Source: Rosellinia necatrix
Lineage: Eukaryota > Ascomycota > Sordariomycetes > Xylariales > Xylariaceae
DNA: 64,000 nt
Direction of reading: 5' to 3'
Assembly (NCBI GenBank): GCA_021209875.1
Contig: JAGYVD010000005.1
Span: 3,324,001-3,388,000 of the forward strand
The stretch's first letter is position 1. The number at the start of each line of letters is the position of its first letter. The position numbers were made by a program, and so were the translations under genes. Of this stretch, positions 35,901 through 47,436 are shown piece after piece. The notes beneath the pieces are model-generated. The model made no database searches. It was not told the DNA's origin and saw only the letters and a program-made list of their open reading frames with translations.

Positions 35901-38900
35901 GCTTATAGTTTAAAAAATATTAACAGAAGTTTTAAAAACCCCGCTAATATTATTTAAAAGTTTTTAGTTTTTTAGTAGAAATAGCAGCTTTTAATAAATA
36001 TAGCTATATTTTATAATATATTAAACTAAATATATGTTTTTTAAAGCAGGTTTTATGTTTTAAACCTGTTAAAATAACCTGTTAGCGCTATAATATAAGT
36101 TTAGTTAATAATTTTAGTTTATACCGCTTTATAGTCTAAGATAAAAACCTGGCTTTTTATATATATATATTTTTTTTTTATTTTATAGTTTATTAAAGTT
36201 ATTTAGAATTTTTTTTTTAAATAGCAGGGTAAAAAATAAGCCTGCAGTAATTTAATAGTTTTTATTATTTTATAAGCTGTTTAAAAATATTTATAAGTTT
36301 TATTTATTAATATGTTTATTATTTTTTTGCTAATAAGTATATATAGTTTTATAAAAAGCTTGGTTTTTTTTTTTTATTTATTTTTTAAAAGCAGTATTTA
36401 TAATTAGTTTATAAGCCGGTTATTTTTAAGTCCGTTTTTTTTTGCTGGTTGGTTGTTTAGTTTTTAAAATAAAGCATTAAAGATAATAGTTTTATAGCCT
36501 GGTCTATATATAATTTAAAACTTAAAATTGTTAAAAAATTCTGACTAGCAAACTTGTTTTTAATTTAAAAGCTTTGTAGTAGCAAAATACTAAAGGTTTT
36601 TATAATCTGTAATTATTTTTATTATGTTTTTGCAGCTTTATAGTTTTAATTATTATTTTTTAAAGGTTTTTATAATAATAAGTAGTTTTTTATTATAAAT
36701 TTTATAATTATATTCTGCAAAAGTATGTTTTATTAAAAAAAAGGCGACCAGGTGTTATTTTTTTGTTAGTCTGTTTTAATATAGGATTTTTTTTAATGCT
36801 TAATTTAAAATATTTATTTTTATAATAGTTTTATATGCTAGGTTATAATAAGTTAAAACAGGTGTTTTTATAAAAGCTTTTTTTAGTTTTTTAAACGCTG
36901 CTATTTTATCTGCTAATAATAAGCTTAGCTAGCTATACTTGTTTATTAATTTTATTAAAAAGCGGGCGATTAAAAAAAAGCTTTAAATAAAACAGCGGTA
37001 ATAGTTTATAAAGCTAATAAACTGCTGTAGATTTTTTAGCGTTTATAGTAGTTTTTATTTTTTAATTGCTTATATTTTTGCTAAATTTATATTAATTCTA
37101 TTTATAAATATTATAAAGCTAAAATATTTTGTTTTAATAATATTAAATTTATATTTAGCAATATTTATAATAAGTTCTATTTTAATTAATTTTATAAACA
37201 TATTATATATATATTATTTATGTTTTTTTATAAGTTGTTATAAATTAATATATTATTTAAATATATAATAATATATTTATTTAATATATTAAAAATACGT
37301 TGTTTATATAATATTAAAACAAGCTAAAAGTTTTTGTTATGCTAAAATTAGCTATTAAATATTTAAATAAGTTTAGCCTAGTAATAAACACTGTTTTTTA
37401 TTTGTTGCCGGGGGCGATTTAAAAGCAGTTAAACGCTGCTGTAATATTTAGTTTTATATAAATTTTAGCTTTATATAATATATTTAAGGTTTTTTATATT
37501 AAAAAGATCAAGTAACGATTTTTAATTATAACATTGTTTAATTTTTTATAGTTTATATAAACTTTAATATTTTTTTTAGGTTTTTTAGCTAATAATATAA
37601 GCGTAGCTGCTAATAAATTGCTTAGTTTAATAAATTTTTTTATTAAATGTTTATTTAAGTATTTTTATATAGCAAGTAGTTTTTATTATAATATTAGCTT
37701 TATTTAATAGTTTAATAGTATTATTTTAAGTATTAAGTTTATTTTATAATTAAAAGGTCTATATAACGGTAGTTTTTTTATATTTATTAATAAAAAAGTG
37801 TTAATAAGGTTGTGATATTTTTTTAGTAGTCTAGCGTGGATTTTATTTTTAGTTATAAGTTTTTTTTTTTTTAAATATTTTTATATATTTTTTTTTTTTA
37901 ATTTTTTAAGCTATAGTGTTTTTTGTATTTAGTTATAATAGCTTTTGAGTTGCTTTAGTATTACTGTTTTTTTAGCTAGGTTTTTTTTTATAAAAATGCG
38001 TTAAATTATTTTTAAAAGTATGTTTATTATTAATATATTTATTAAATATTATATTTTATTGCTTTTTTTTTTAGCTTTTATTGTTTATATTATATTTATA
38101 ACTCTAATAAACTTTTTTATTATTATATGTTTAATTTAAATGTTTAATGTTTTATATAACAATAGAAAATTAAAAGCGTTAAAAAGTTATATAGTTTTTA
38201 GTCCAGTAGCTGTTTATTTTTTTATTAATAGTTTTTTTAGATATAATATATTAGGTCTAAACTTTTATATTTTTGCTACTTTTTTGCTTTTAATTTATAA
38301 GGTTTTTTCTGTTTAGTTAATATTAGAGTTATATTAATACAGCTATAGCAATTTTAATATAATATTTAGGCTTAATAAAAGCTATATATATAATAAGATT
38401 TTTTTAGTATGTTTAGCTAGCGTATATTTTATTTTATAATATTTAGTTATTATTTTTATTAGTATTTTGTTTATAAGTTAGAGCAGTTTTAGTTGTGGGG
38501 CTTAAGTTAGGGGAAAGTTATATAATAGCGTAAAGTTTATATTAATAAAGCTAAATAAAAAATATTTTAAGTTAATTAATGTTTTAAATAAGATTAGCTT
38601 TTAATTATTATATTATATATTAGTTTTAAAACTTAAAAATATATTAAGTTTTATTGTTTTTATATATAAGTTTTTATTTTTTGCTTTTATATATTTTTTT
38701 TTTTATTTTTAGCTGTGTTTTTTGCTGGAGCTTATTTGTTTTTTAGACCGACTAAGCTTTTATTTGTTTAAGTAGCGCTTTTTAATCGGGATTTTTTTGC
38801 TAGTTTATAAAAACAGGTATATATATAATAGCCAGCTTTTTTATAATATTTATAAAGCTTTTTTTAGTTTTATTTTATTTTTTTTGTTTTTATAATAAGC

Positions 38901-40083
38901 TTTTTTAAACAAAGCTTTTTAATTTTGTTTAAGTTTATTAAGTTGTTTTTATATGCGGTGTTATTTTATTATTAATTTACTAGTATAAAAAAAAATATTA
39001 CGTTGCAGAACTTTTTGTTTATTATATTATTAAATAGTTTTTTAAAAAGTTTAATTTATTAATTTATTTTATTTAGTACTAGTTAGCTTGTTTATAATAT
39101 TAAAACGTTTTAAAGCTTTTTATTTATTTTAGATTTTAATGTTTTAATTTGCTGCTTTTTAAACTTTTTGTTTTTATTTGCTAATTAAATAAACTTAAAA
39201 ATAAAATTAATAAATAAAAGCAATTTTTATATAAATTGTTTAAAGTTTTTAATTGTTTTAACATATATATTTATTATAATATAAACAGTGTTAAATATAT
39301 ATAATACTGTTTTATAGTCGGTTTAAATTAATAATTATTTTATTATATTATTTAAGTTGCTAGTTATTATTTTTATTTAAGTTTAAATATAAATATATAT
39401 TATTTTTTAAGTTATAAATATATATATAATATTTTATTAAACGAAATAAAAATATAATTTAATTAAACGTTAGTTTAATATATATTAATAATTATTAGTT
39501 AATATATTTAGTTTATTGTTTAAATAAATTAGTTTTTAATTTATTAAAAAGCGATAGTTTATTAGCTTAAAATTAATATAACGTTATTTTAATATTTATT
39601 AGCTATAGATTTTATAACGGTATAACGTTAATTTAAAGGTTTAATTATATAGTTGCGTTAATTTAATATTTAATTTGTTTTATTAACGCGTTATTAAATT
39701 GTTATTATTAGTTTATACTTTTTATAATTAAATTAATAATTTTAGTTTTTAAAAACTAGAGTATTATTTTTAGCTAAACTTATATGTTTTAATTAAAACT
39801 AATATAATTTGTTAAAACTTTTATTAATATAGCGTTATTAGCGTTTTATTATAGGTTTAAAAATTTTTTATAGCAAAATAAACGTAGTATATTTTAAAAA
39901 AGCTAATATATTAATAAATGTTAAATTAAAGTTTAACTTTAATAATAATATAGCGATAATAAAACGATAGGCTATAAACAAAAAACAAGTTTTAAAGCTT
40001 AAATATAATTTGTAGTAATTTATTTAGTTTAAAGTAATAGCGTAGCTAAAGTTTTATAAATTTTATAAATAAATATAATAAAT

Positions 40084-40246
40084 TATTATAGTTTTTACTG
40101 CTAATAGTTTTAAAAATAATTTATATTATTACATAAAAAAAGAAAACTTTTTGCTTGGTCAGTCGTTAGCTACTCGCTTTTTTTTATATATAGTATTCTG
40201 GCCCGTGCCTTAGTGGGGTCCTTAGGTTAGAACTAGTTCTGTGACA
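40084..40246. repeat. LTR of right retrotransposon, right end (163 bp)
   Basis: Direct repeat of 32781-32942. Its last 60 bases are the least mutated of the family (GGCCCGTGCCTTAGTGGGGT), ending CTGTGACA, followed by the CATTC duplication. RIP is stronger in its inner half. Confidence 0.88.
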
Positions 40247-40251
40247 CATTC

Positions 40252-40698
40252 TGTTACATTATAATTTCAGAAGTATGAGACGAAGGAGTACATCAAAAGC
40301 CACAGAATATGGGTTTATCTAATAAACGCCCATCGGCATAGACAACATACACCTCTAATTATGTAACGGTAGGAGTATCTATGCCTCCTGTTAGGTTTTG
40401 ATAAAACCAATGATACAACCCACTATTTCCTGCCTTGTGATTAGAAGGGAAATTGGAAACACGTAGACATCAGCAGATGTGTATCTACACAGCCAACAAC
40501 AATATTCAGCATTAGAGTTTTCAATTGGATCGGTGTTCAATTATTTTATATCTGGGATTACATAATAAATCCCTGTTTTGATCAACAGATTCCCTTAGCT
40601 AATCATCCTTATATCAAATGTAGAGATGTACTATATAGCATGTCTTTAGATACAAGGGCAAAAGTGAAACCCCTTATCATGAATCTCCTTATTGCGCT
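40252..40698. other. Intergenic between retrotransposon and effector-like gene
   Basis: 0.45 kb of ordinary composition downstream of the Cys-rich gene. No gene or repeat seen. Confidence 0.5.
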
Positions 40699-41170
40699 TC
40701 AAGGCTCCACTCCTTCGATCAGAGTCCCGTCCTCGGCCTCGCGACAGCAATACCCCGGAAATTGTGAGTTGGATTTAGCGATGAAACCCCAAGGAGGGTC
40801 ACAGCCGTGAAGCCCGTTATTCAAGTTGTCCTGGTTGAGTTGGTACACCCAGCCTAAAAGGGAAGCGATATCAGTTAGCCCTTTGTTATCTAGCTTGGGA
40901 TGTGAAATGGGTTGAGTCATTATTACCGTTGGAGCATTGGCATACGGTCGGAACGCAACATCGTGGAGCAGCACTGTGAAGAAAAGTCAACATCAGGGAA
41001 TAAACACGGCAGTAGTAATGAGCGTACAAGTAGTTACAGCCGCTGGCTGTCTGGCGCTCTTCCAACTCGCGAGCGAGAAGGGCCTCGGAGGGAGCGTTGG
41101 CGACGGGTGACGCCTGGCCAACGGAAGCAGCCAGCAAGGCGATCGGGGATATTAGGTTGGAGAGCTTCAT
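40699..41170 (-). CDS. Small cysteine-rich secreted protein (effector-like)
   Basis: Three exons, 41170-41028, 40973-40927 and 40853-40699, joined by 54- and 73-nt GT-AG introns; 114 aa in frame. Residues 1-20 are a signal peptide (MKLSNLISPIALLAASVGQA) followed by a propeptide-like stretch ending LEERQ. The mature part has eight Cys: one in GCNYF, a CC pair, VCQC, one in HGCDPPW and a CC pair in GYCCRE, enough for four disulfides. Small size, many Cys and secretion make it effector-like. It lies 0.45 kb from a RIP-mutated retrotransposon, a usual place for fast-evolving effector genes. No RIP-type stop seen. Family not recognised. Confidence 0.75.
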
Positions 41171-42815
41171 GGTGGATGTGTGGAGATAGTTGCTCTATAG
41201 CCGTAGTCAGATGGAAGGAGAAGACTTAGTGTTTGTTTCCTGATGAAGTAGGAAGTGGCGAGCAGCAGATTAGGGAGGAACTCTGTCCCTCTTTATCTAC
41301 AATATGCTACGTCTATAGTTCTCAAGCAGATTGACATAGCAAAATTTAAGTCATCGCATCTTGCCACTAGATTCAAACAGCGAGACCTTCACTCACCGAA
41401 ATAGATCCGTCGCCATCCATTACCCATTGGCCCTCCTCCTCATAGCACGCTTGGCGGATGTCATCTGTTAGCTACGACACATACGTTATGTGGCACGTCT
41501 TGAACGGAGCGCTCGTAATCGCTCCGTTCGCGGTAAGATATCCCCCACAAGGCTCTCCTTTAGTACAACATATGAAGATGTGTCAGCTCGATGGAGATGG
41601 ACGGAAGTCGTTAGATTCCATTTCATTTGTGAGCTGTGCACGGAGTGGATAACGGCATTCCCTAGTCATCTTCCATCGAGCACCGCCGACACCATCTCTT
41701 CTTGTTGGGCTGCGCCGACATTACATTACAGCATCTGTAGGATTTGGTTCGATTTTCATCCCCAACCTGGATAGCCTGTCGCGAATTGCTGCAATCTGAG
41801 TCTTGGTGTCAGATTCTAGAGCTCTCGGCATATGTCCCTTCCTCAATAACATCAGATAGACAGGTTGGTTAGCTGATAGTCAAATTGAGAAGAGAAGAAC
41901 GAAACTCAAGCTCACCATACCATGAACGTAATTAGCCGAGGTGCTGTTATATGCAAGTGTTATATGCAACACATATGTGATCCTAGCACCCTTAGCATGC
42001 TGAGGACCGATCCACTGTAGAGAAGGTATCTCGTCTCGAAGGTACGACACCTCGTGGCTCTGGAGTGTGCTCGGTAATTAGTGTACAACTACCTACCTTA
42101 GGTTTATGTAGGCAAGTGGACCCCTGCGCCCCAACACGCCGGATAGGCAGCAGTCGGCCAATCATGATCGGTGCCAAGTATACATAAGCCAATTGCAATC
42201 GTCTTCATGCAGAATCACGGCGTACCCACGTGGGAAAGAGTCAAGAGGGCGGGTTAGCCGTTAACTAGGTATGTTACCATGCATCCCGTCCGTCCCGCCT
42301 ACATGTCGTGTCCGGTCCGTGTGATACTAGACTAGACCTACCTGGGTGGTAATTAGTTGGTAGCGAGCGATATGACATATGACACAACCTGTTCTGCAAC
42401 GCCAACAACCACAACCAACAGCCAACAGCATTTGCGCCCCCGGTTGCTGCTGCAACAACCCAACGGATTACCGATCCGGGTTAGGTAGGTCTCTGTGCAT
42501 TCAGTTCAATACTCCCACCCTTCCATGAGACTTCTTCATCGGTAGTGTCTGCCTAAAATACATCACCACACATACCGTCCCTGCGTGCGCCGCTCACAAA
42601 TGCTTACCTTGTTGGCTGCCCTTGGAGTCTAGCGGAGAGCGGTGGAGAACGGCTCACCGGCATCAATTAATCCTATCCGGGTGTCATCAACGGCCTCTGG
42701 CCCCGCCTTCACAACATAGGTACCCGGTTCGTCGTACCATCTGATCAGATACAACATTTGGTGCCCCATTCGTCCCAACTTCCATCGTTGACTTGCACCA
42801 GGTTCCCGTCACGAT
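41171..42815. other. Intergenic, 1.6 kb
   Basis: No supported gene. Includes a CAA/CCAACAGC-rich stretch (about 42385-42435) in the likely promoter of the next gene. Short frames at 41458-41774 have no motif. Confidence 0.5.
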
Positions 42816-45137
42816 ATGGAAGCACCGCCGTTCACGCCATATTGGCTGCCTGGCTCTACACCAGCCGGGCCGAATTCGTGGGCCTTCTTCATCGTGGCTC
42901 AGATCGCCGGACTCCGACGTCCTCTTGCTGTTGTTTCGAGCGTCGGCGATACTGCAGAGGAGTTCGAATCCCTACAGGGATATCCTCTGACCGCCTGCTG
43001 TCGACGCATCCTTACCATTTTCGCCGATGCAGCCAATCATCCCGCTATCCGCGCCGAGGTCTCTCTCGCAGCGGAATACTATGCGAAGGATGGCAACAGC
43101 GAGTGTCGCGCGGAGCCCGTCGAGTTGCCCGAGCTCACTCGGAGGAAACACCAGGAGCGGAGGAGGCCGTGGAATCGCACTCGTGTATGCGAATTCCCAT
43201 TCATTGCTACCTGTCTCCTCCAAGGCGTCGGCTTTGATACACACACAGGGCGCACGGCGCCGGCACTTCTTGAGCCGCTAGCTACCGTGTACCGTGATTC
43301 CAGCACCGAATGGGGCATGGTTGTTGTTGACATTACGGATTTAGATGCAATACGATATGGAATAGTCGGCTTTGCTGTTAGTATCTCCATACTCGTCCCA
43401 TCCAAAGAGAGAGAAGGAAGCCCCTTTCTTTTTGGGGATGGGATGGGCCGCCCTGCAGAGGGCTCTCTAAAGGTCATAGATGATTTGAGGCCCCGGAGAG
43501 CTATGTCAGCGGCAAAGTATATGACCAAGTTTGAGTATGAGGTGCCGTCGTATGCTGATACCAGCGGGCTGCTGGCTCGAACGCAACTGGTTGATACCGA
43601 GGCGATGAGTCTGATCTGGCCGTCGGGGCACGATAACGACGTCCACCTGTTACCGAGTATCCTACCAATAGGTATCGAACAGACTGGAAAATACTACGCC
43701 ATTTCGAGGCTCGTTCAAAGGGTTATCAACCTTGATCAATATTATTTCGACTTGTCATATTTCGACAAGAAACTATTGTCCATCCCCAACTCCCAGGACC
43801 TTCTTCAGCATAGTGTACTATCCCACCTTGATCAAATCAGAACCTCTAAATCCTTTGGTCAGCTTATTCGGCTAGCCTTTGTTAACCAAAGGCATCTAAG
43901 CTTGGAGCGGCTAGGAAGCCTTTCTGCCGAGTTGATCTCAGCCGCCTTGAGCGAACCAGCGATGAGCAAGGATAAACTAGATGGTGGTGAGCTTACAGCT
44001 GTAAGCTTTTGTATAGACAGGGTTCAGAGCACACCAGCCCAGATCGCCGACGTGCTGTTTCGATTCGATACTTTGCGCGAGATTTACCTGCTCCAAAGCC
44101 CTACCCGTGAAAGTGACAAGCTAAGCGTGCAGCTTTTCGAAGAGCTCGTCGCCCGACCTCAAATATTCTCGCGCGCCAAGGTCATGCTGGCAGGTGCATA
44201 CTCGAGCGCCCTGCGAAAACGGCCCTGGCTGCCGCCTGCCTCAACGAGCAGCACTAGCCAGCTAGCTCCCCCCGAGGTGTTTCCGGTCCAGCAGATGCTT
44301 ATCCGCTTCGAAGTCCGCGACGAACACACGTTCCGCGAGCTCCGCACCAGCCACGACTACCAATGCGTCTGCCTTAGCGACGGGCTCCTCAAACCGGAGC
44401 ATTTCGCTGCTAACTTCCTTCTGTACATATACACGCTTGAGGAGATCAGTTTTGATCTCTTCGATCCGAAGGCGCAACTGTTCAGTCTCTCCAGCGGTTC
44501 GGGATCCTTCACCGCCGACCTCCAATCTGCGGCCCCGGTTAGTCCGATCCTCGCTGAAAGCTTTGCGCTGCCTCTATTCTTTCCCGGTGATGGTGTGTGC
44601 TCGCCGCTAGTGCGAGACTTGGTTCCCAGTGGCTGGACAGTCATCGCATCACATGAGGAACACCGTCCCCGCGACGGATCAGAGTGCCTAACTCGTATCC
44701 GATATGCTTTCGTCCGTCCGCGCCGGCAGCCTATCATAGTAGATCGTCCCCCGCCGGAGCCGCTGGGACCGGAAGACCTCGAGGTAGTTGGCCTAAAGGA
44801 GTTCCTGGCTGCTACGGCACCCGAGGTGGATCCTACGGCCGTCGACCGCCGCGTACGAGAAATTCACCAGAGGCTAGCTGCCAGTCCGGCCCGGTCATCT
44901 CACATCAGTCATCCTCTGGCGGTGTTAAACCAGGCAGAGGCAGCCCAGATCCTCTTAGAGTCGTTTGCGAATTCAAGGAAACGAGAGAAACCGCTGGCCC
45001 AACTCGTGGAAGCAGTGGACGAGAGTAAGTATCGCTCTTCCAAATTAACCCCTAATGGAATTTCGGCGCGCACTAACTTTTGCTTGTTCATAGAGTGGGA
45101 TGTGTATTCGATGTATTGGGAAGAGAAGAAGAAGTAA
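42816..45137 (+). CDS. Hypothetical protein, 750 aa, unrecognised
   Basis: Long open frame from the ATG at 42816. A canonical intron (45025-45093, GTAAGT...CATAG, branch CACTAAC) is a multiple of three with no stop, so the frame also reads through it; spliced length is 750 aa, unspliced 773. I recognise no domain. There is no signal peptide or membrane segment. Features seen: WGMVVVDITDLDAIRYGIVGFA (a possible strand-turn-strand core), IPLR-like loops, and an Arg/Glu-rich C-terminus with QRLAASPARSSHISHPLAVLNQAEAAQILLESF, likely helical. The very end reads KWDVYSMYWEEKKK. Codon use is normal and no stops or frameshifts break it, so I take it as a real gene. Confidence 0.75.
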   Translation: MEAPPFTPYWLPGSTPAGPNSWAFFIVAQIAGLRRPLAVVSSVGDTAEEFESLQGYPLTACCRRILTIFADAANHPAIRAEVSLAAEYYAKDGNSECRAEPVELPELTRRKHQERRRPWNRTRVCEFPFIATCLLQGVGFDTHTGRTAPALLEPLATVYRDSSTEWGMVVVDITDLDAIRYGIVGFAVSISILVPSKEREGSPFLFGDGMGRPAEGSLKVIDDLRPRRAMSAAKYMTKFEYEVPSYADTSGLLARTQLVDTEAMSLIWPSGHDNDVHLLPSILPIGIEQTGKYYAISRLVQRVINLDQYYFDLSYFDKKLLSIPNSQDLLQHSVLSHLDQIRTSKSFGQLIRLAFVNQRHLSLERLGSLSAELISAALSEPAMSKDKLDGGELTAVSFCIDRVQSTPAQIADVLFRFDTLREIYLLQSPTRESDKLSVQLFEELVARPQIFSRAKVMLAGAYSSALRKRPWLPPASTSSTSQLAPPEVFPVQQMLIRFEVRDEHTFRELRTSHDYQCVCLSDGLLKPEHFAANFLLYIYTLEEISFDLFDPKAQLFSLSSGSGSFTADLQSAAPVSPILAESFALPLFFPGDGVCSPLVRDLVPSGWTVIASHEEHRPRDGSECLTRIRYAFVRPRRQPIIVDRPPPEPLGPEDLEVVGLKEFLAATAPEVDPTAVDRRVREIHQRLAASPARSSHISHPLAVLNQAEAAQILLESFANSRKREKPLAQLVEAVDESKYRSSKLTPNGISARTNFCLFIEWDVYSMYWEEKKK

Positions 45138-45403
45138 TAGAAATGGGGACTATCCACTGTTAAAAGGCCGAGTTAAGGGGATTCCGGAGTCGTAATAGTA
45201 AGGAAAAGGGGCTCTCAAAACGTCCGGTGCTAAGACGTCAAGGAGCAGCATATAAGATATAAGTTAGCAAACAAATTGATGGTTCAATAAGCAACGTATA
45301 TATTGATTAATTCTATGAATCTCGCATGCCGTTAAGCAGGGTCGTCGCCCATCCTCCCGTTCTATCAAGGCGCAACATGAAACTGTCAGCAGTAGGACCG
45401 ACG

Positions 45404-46695
45404 CTAACTTGCCATGGCCGGCATAACCCTCCTTGTCCTTATCGGACGCCGCCCAGAACGCCCGGCGCACGCCGCGAGACGCAAACCAGTGCCTACCGCC
45501 ATCTGCGGGAGCACGGTCTCGCCCCCTTTCAACCCGGCCAGCTTTACCGTCTCGGCCCAGACCAGCTCGCGTTTCGCGGGATCTCTGGGCTCCGCGCTCG
45601 TCTGCAGCGGCGTCCTCCCATCGAAGTACCCGCCGCCCGGGGCCCCTTCGTGGCCCGGGGCCGCCTCCTCCTCCTCCCCCAGCGCCGCGCCGAAGGCGAG
45701 CTCCGGGGGGTCGGCGGCGGAGCGGCCCGTGGGCCACACGGGCCCGGCGTCCGGGAAGAGGGGACAGGACGAGCGGGTAGACGAGGCAGAAGAGCAGCAC
45801 GCGGATGGGCTAGGGGCGCGAGCCGCGCCCGCAGCTCGTGCAGCAGCGCCATGACGAGGAACAGCTTCGACGCCCCGTACCGCCGGAAGCCGCCGCGGAA
45901 CGACGCGTCCTCGCTCGCCGGGCTCCACTCCCCCCCCTGGCGATGGCCCCGAAGCTGGCCGCGCCGGAGGAGAGGAAGGTCCGGTGCTTCGGGTCCTTGA
46001 AGGACCCCGTGGACGCGTTCCGCGGATCCTCGGGGCTGGGCGCACGCTTTGTATGTTAGTGTCTGTCTGTCTGGTCGTCTAGCATAATGTCTCCGCTTCA
46101 TCAAATACAAGCGGCTGGCGCCGAGGAGAATGAAACAGATGAGAAGGAAACGTGAGGGCACACTCATGACTCTGACTCCCAATAATCACAATGCGCCCGG
46201 CTCCCTTATCGAGGCTTTTTAATAGCAGCAGGGTCAACAGCCTGTGCCCGAGGTAATTGGCCGCGAAGGTGGTATCCAGGCCATCCTTCGTCCACGACTG
46301 CTTGCCGAAGTCCTGGAAGCCGGCGGTGAGCACGAGGGCGCGGATCGGGGGGATCTCGCCGGCCGAGACGCGGGCCCGTTCCACGTAAGACGTCGGCGAT
46401 GGACTTCTATGCATTTACATTTCTCGCATCGTGCTGTGCTCACATTGGTCTTTGCGGCTAACCTGCGAACATCATCCAGATCGGTCAATTCGAGCGCCAC
46501 GGTGTCGTGCTTGTGCGCCGGGCCACGCTCGAGGGCTGAGGTAAGCGCCTGTGCTTTGGTGGTGTCGCGGACTGTATACAGACCATGGTAGGCGGAAAGC
46601 TCAGGTTTCGACGCTATCTGCCGTGCGATCGCACTGCCCAGCGCGCCATTTGCTCCTGTGACCAAGATGGTTCCCTTTGGGGCGGTCTCAGTCAT
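45404..46695 (-). pseudogene. Short-chain dehydrogenase/reductase, frameshifted and partly deleted
   Basis: Begins MTETAPKGTILVTGANGALG, with the NAD(P)-binding TGxxxGxG motif (13-20). Continues in other frames with IRALVLTAGFQDFGKQSW, FAANYLGHRLLTLLLL, GRIVIIGSQSHE (catalytic Ser region) and RYGASKLFLVM (catalytic YxxxK near 45875). Frame breaks lie at the C8 run 45930-45937 (one base short) and near 45765 (one base extra), and about 20-30 residues expected after HELRARLAP are missing near 45800. The splice phases of the upstream exons also do not agree. The C-terminal part is readable to RDPAKRELVWAETVKLAGL. Either a pseudogene or, for the homopolymers, sequencing error; the deletion argues for a pseudogene. 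Confidence 0.65.
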
Positions 46696-47436
46696 ATTCG
46701 TATAGCTATCTATTTATTTAAGCCTGTAGGTAGCTGCTTCACTCCGATTAGTAGATAATTAGGTAGGGCGTGATTTGGATTTGCGGAAGGGGAAGAAGCT
46801 TTGGGATGCACACATTGGAAATCAGTAATGTTATAAGCATGGATATATAAAGTAGTTGATTGGTACAGGACAACGAAGTCGGAGGGGTACTTTGCAGCGA
46901 TGCTACTAAATGTTCTACCTGTCAGGACAGTATATCTGAGAGTCTCAGTTAGATGGAAGCTAGATGAAAGTAAGTACTTACTTATCCCACTTTTCAAGGT
47001 TGCCCAGAGTGCTTGGGCCGCGAGAGTTGTTGGTTCCCGACTGCAGTAATCACCTGGTCGCTAGTCGTTAGCCAATCGCAGATCAGGATAGCAATAATCC
47101 GTTTAATCCAAATAGTTAGGCTTTGGGTTTAGAACATTTCTAGAACGGGGATGCGGGGATCACCAAAGAGCGGGAAGACGCAACATCTTAACTCCGCCTG
47201 ATGATTCCGGAGATACGATAAACCCCCGCGATGTCTCAAGTTGTATCCATTAATGATCCAATAAACGCACGTCTCGGTGCTATGCTGAGGCATTCAACAA
47301 TTTTTACCTCATATCTTAGAAGGGGGGGGTCATACATAAGCATTGGGCTTTGCCTCTGGGAAGCCAGGTTTTGAGCTAGACCTATCCTCGGTTTCTTTTC
47401 GAAAATTGATAGTTCCGCCGTCCGCCCTCTCTAATC
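46696..47436. other. Intergenic between divergent reductase genes
   Basis: 0.74 kb shared upstream region of the SDR relic and the NmrA-like gene. No gene or repeat seen; a G8 run lies near 47322. Confidence 0.5.

Larger units (their letters stand above)
32781..40246 (-). mobile_element. Complete RIP-degraded LTR retrotransposon (7.5 kb)
   Basis: Bounded by direct LTRs 32781-32942 and 40084-40246 and flanked by a perfect 5-bp target duplication, CATTC, at 32776-32780 and 40247-40251. LTR ends are TGTTACAG...CTGTGACA; the copies read TATTACAG/TATTATAG and ATAATA/GTGACA, that is, C-to-T and G-to-A changes. The interior is about as AT-rich as DNA can get and has no surviving gag or pol frame, so the superfamily cannot be assigned. 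The T-rich plus strand and the T12 run just inside the left LTR (a decayed polypurine tract read backwards) suggest transcription on the minus strand. Same family as 1-5159, opposite orientation. Confidence 0.9.

Noticed and set aside
42963..42975. GTTCGAATCC, like a tRNA B-box
   Set aside because: It lies inside the intact 750-aa coding frame, with no A-box or cloverleaf arms around it.
45326..46000. Plus-strand 224-aa and related frames
   Set aside because: Shadows of the decayed SDR, whose motifs lie on the minus strand.
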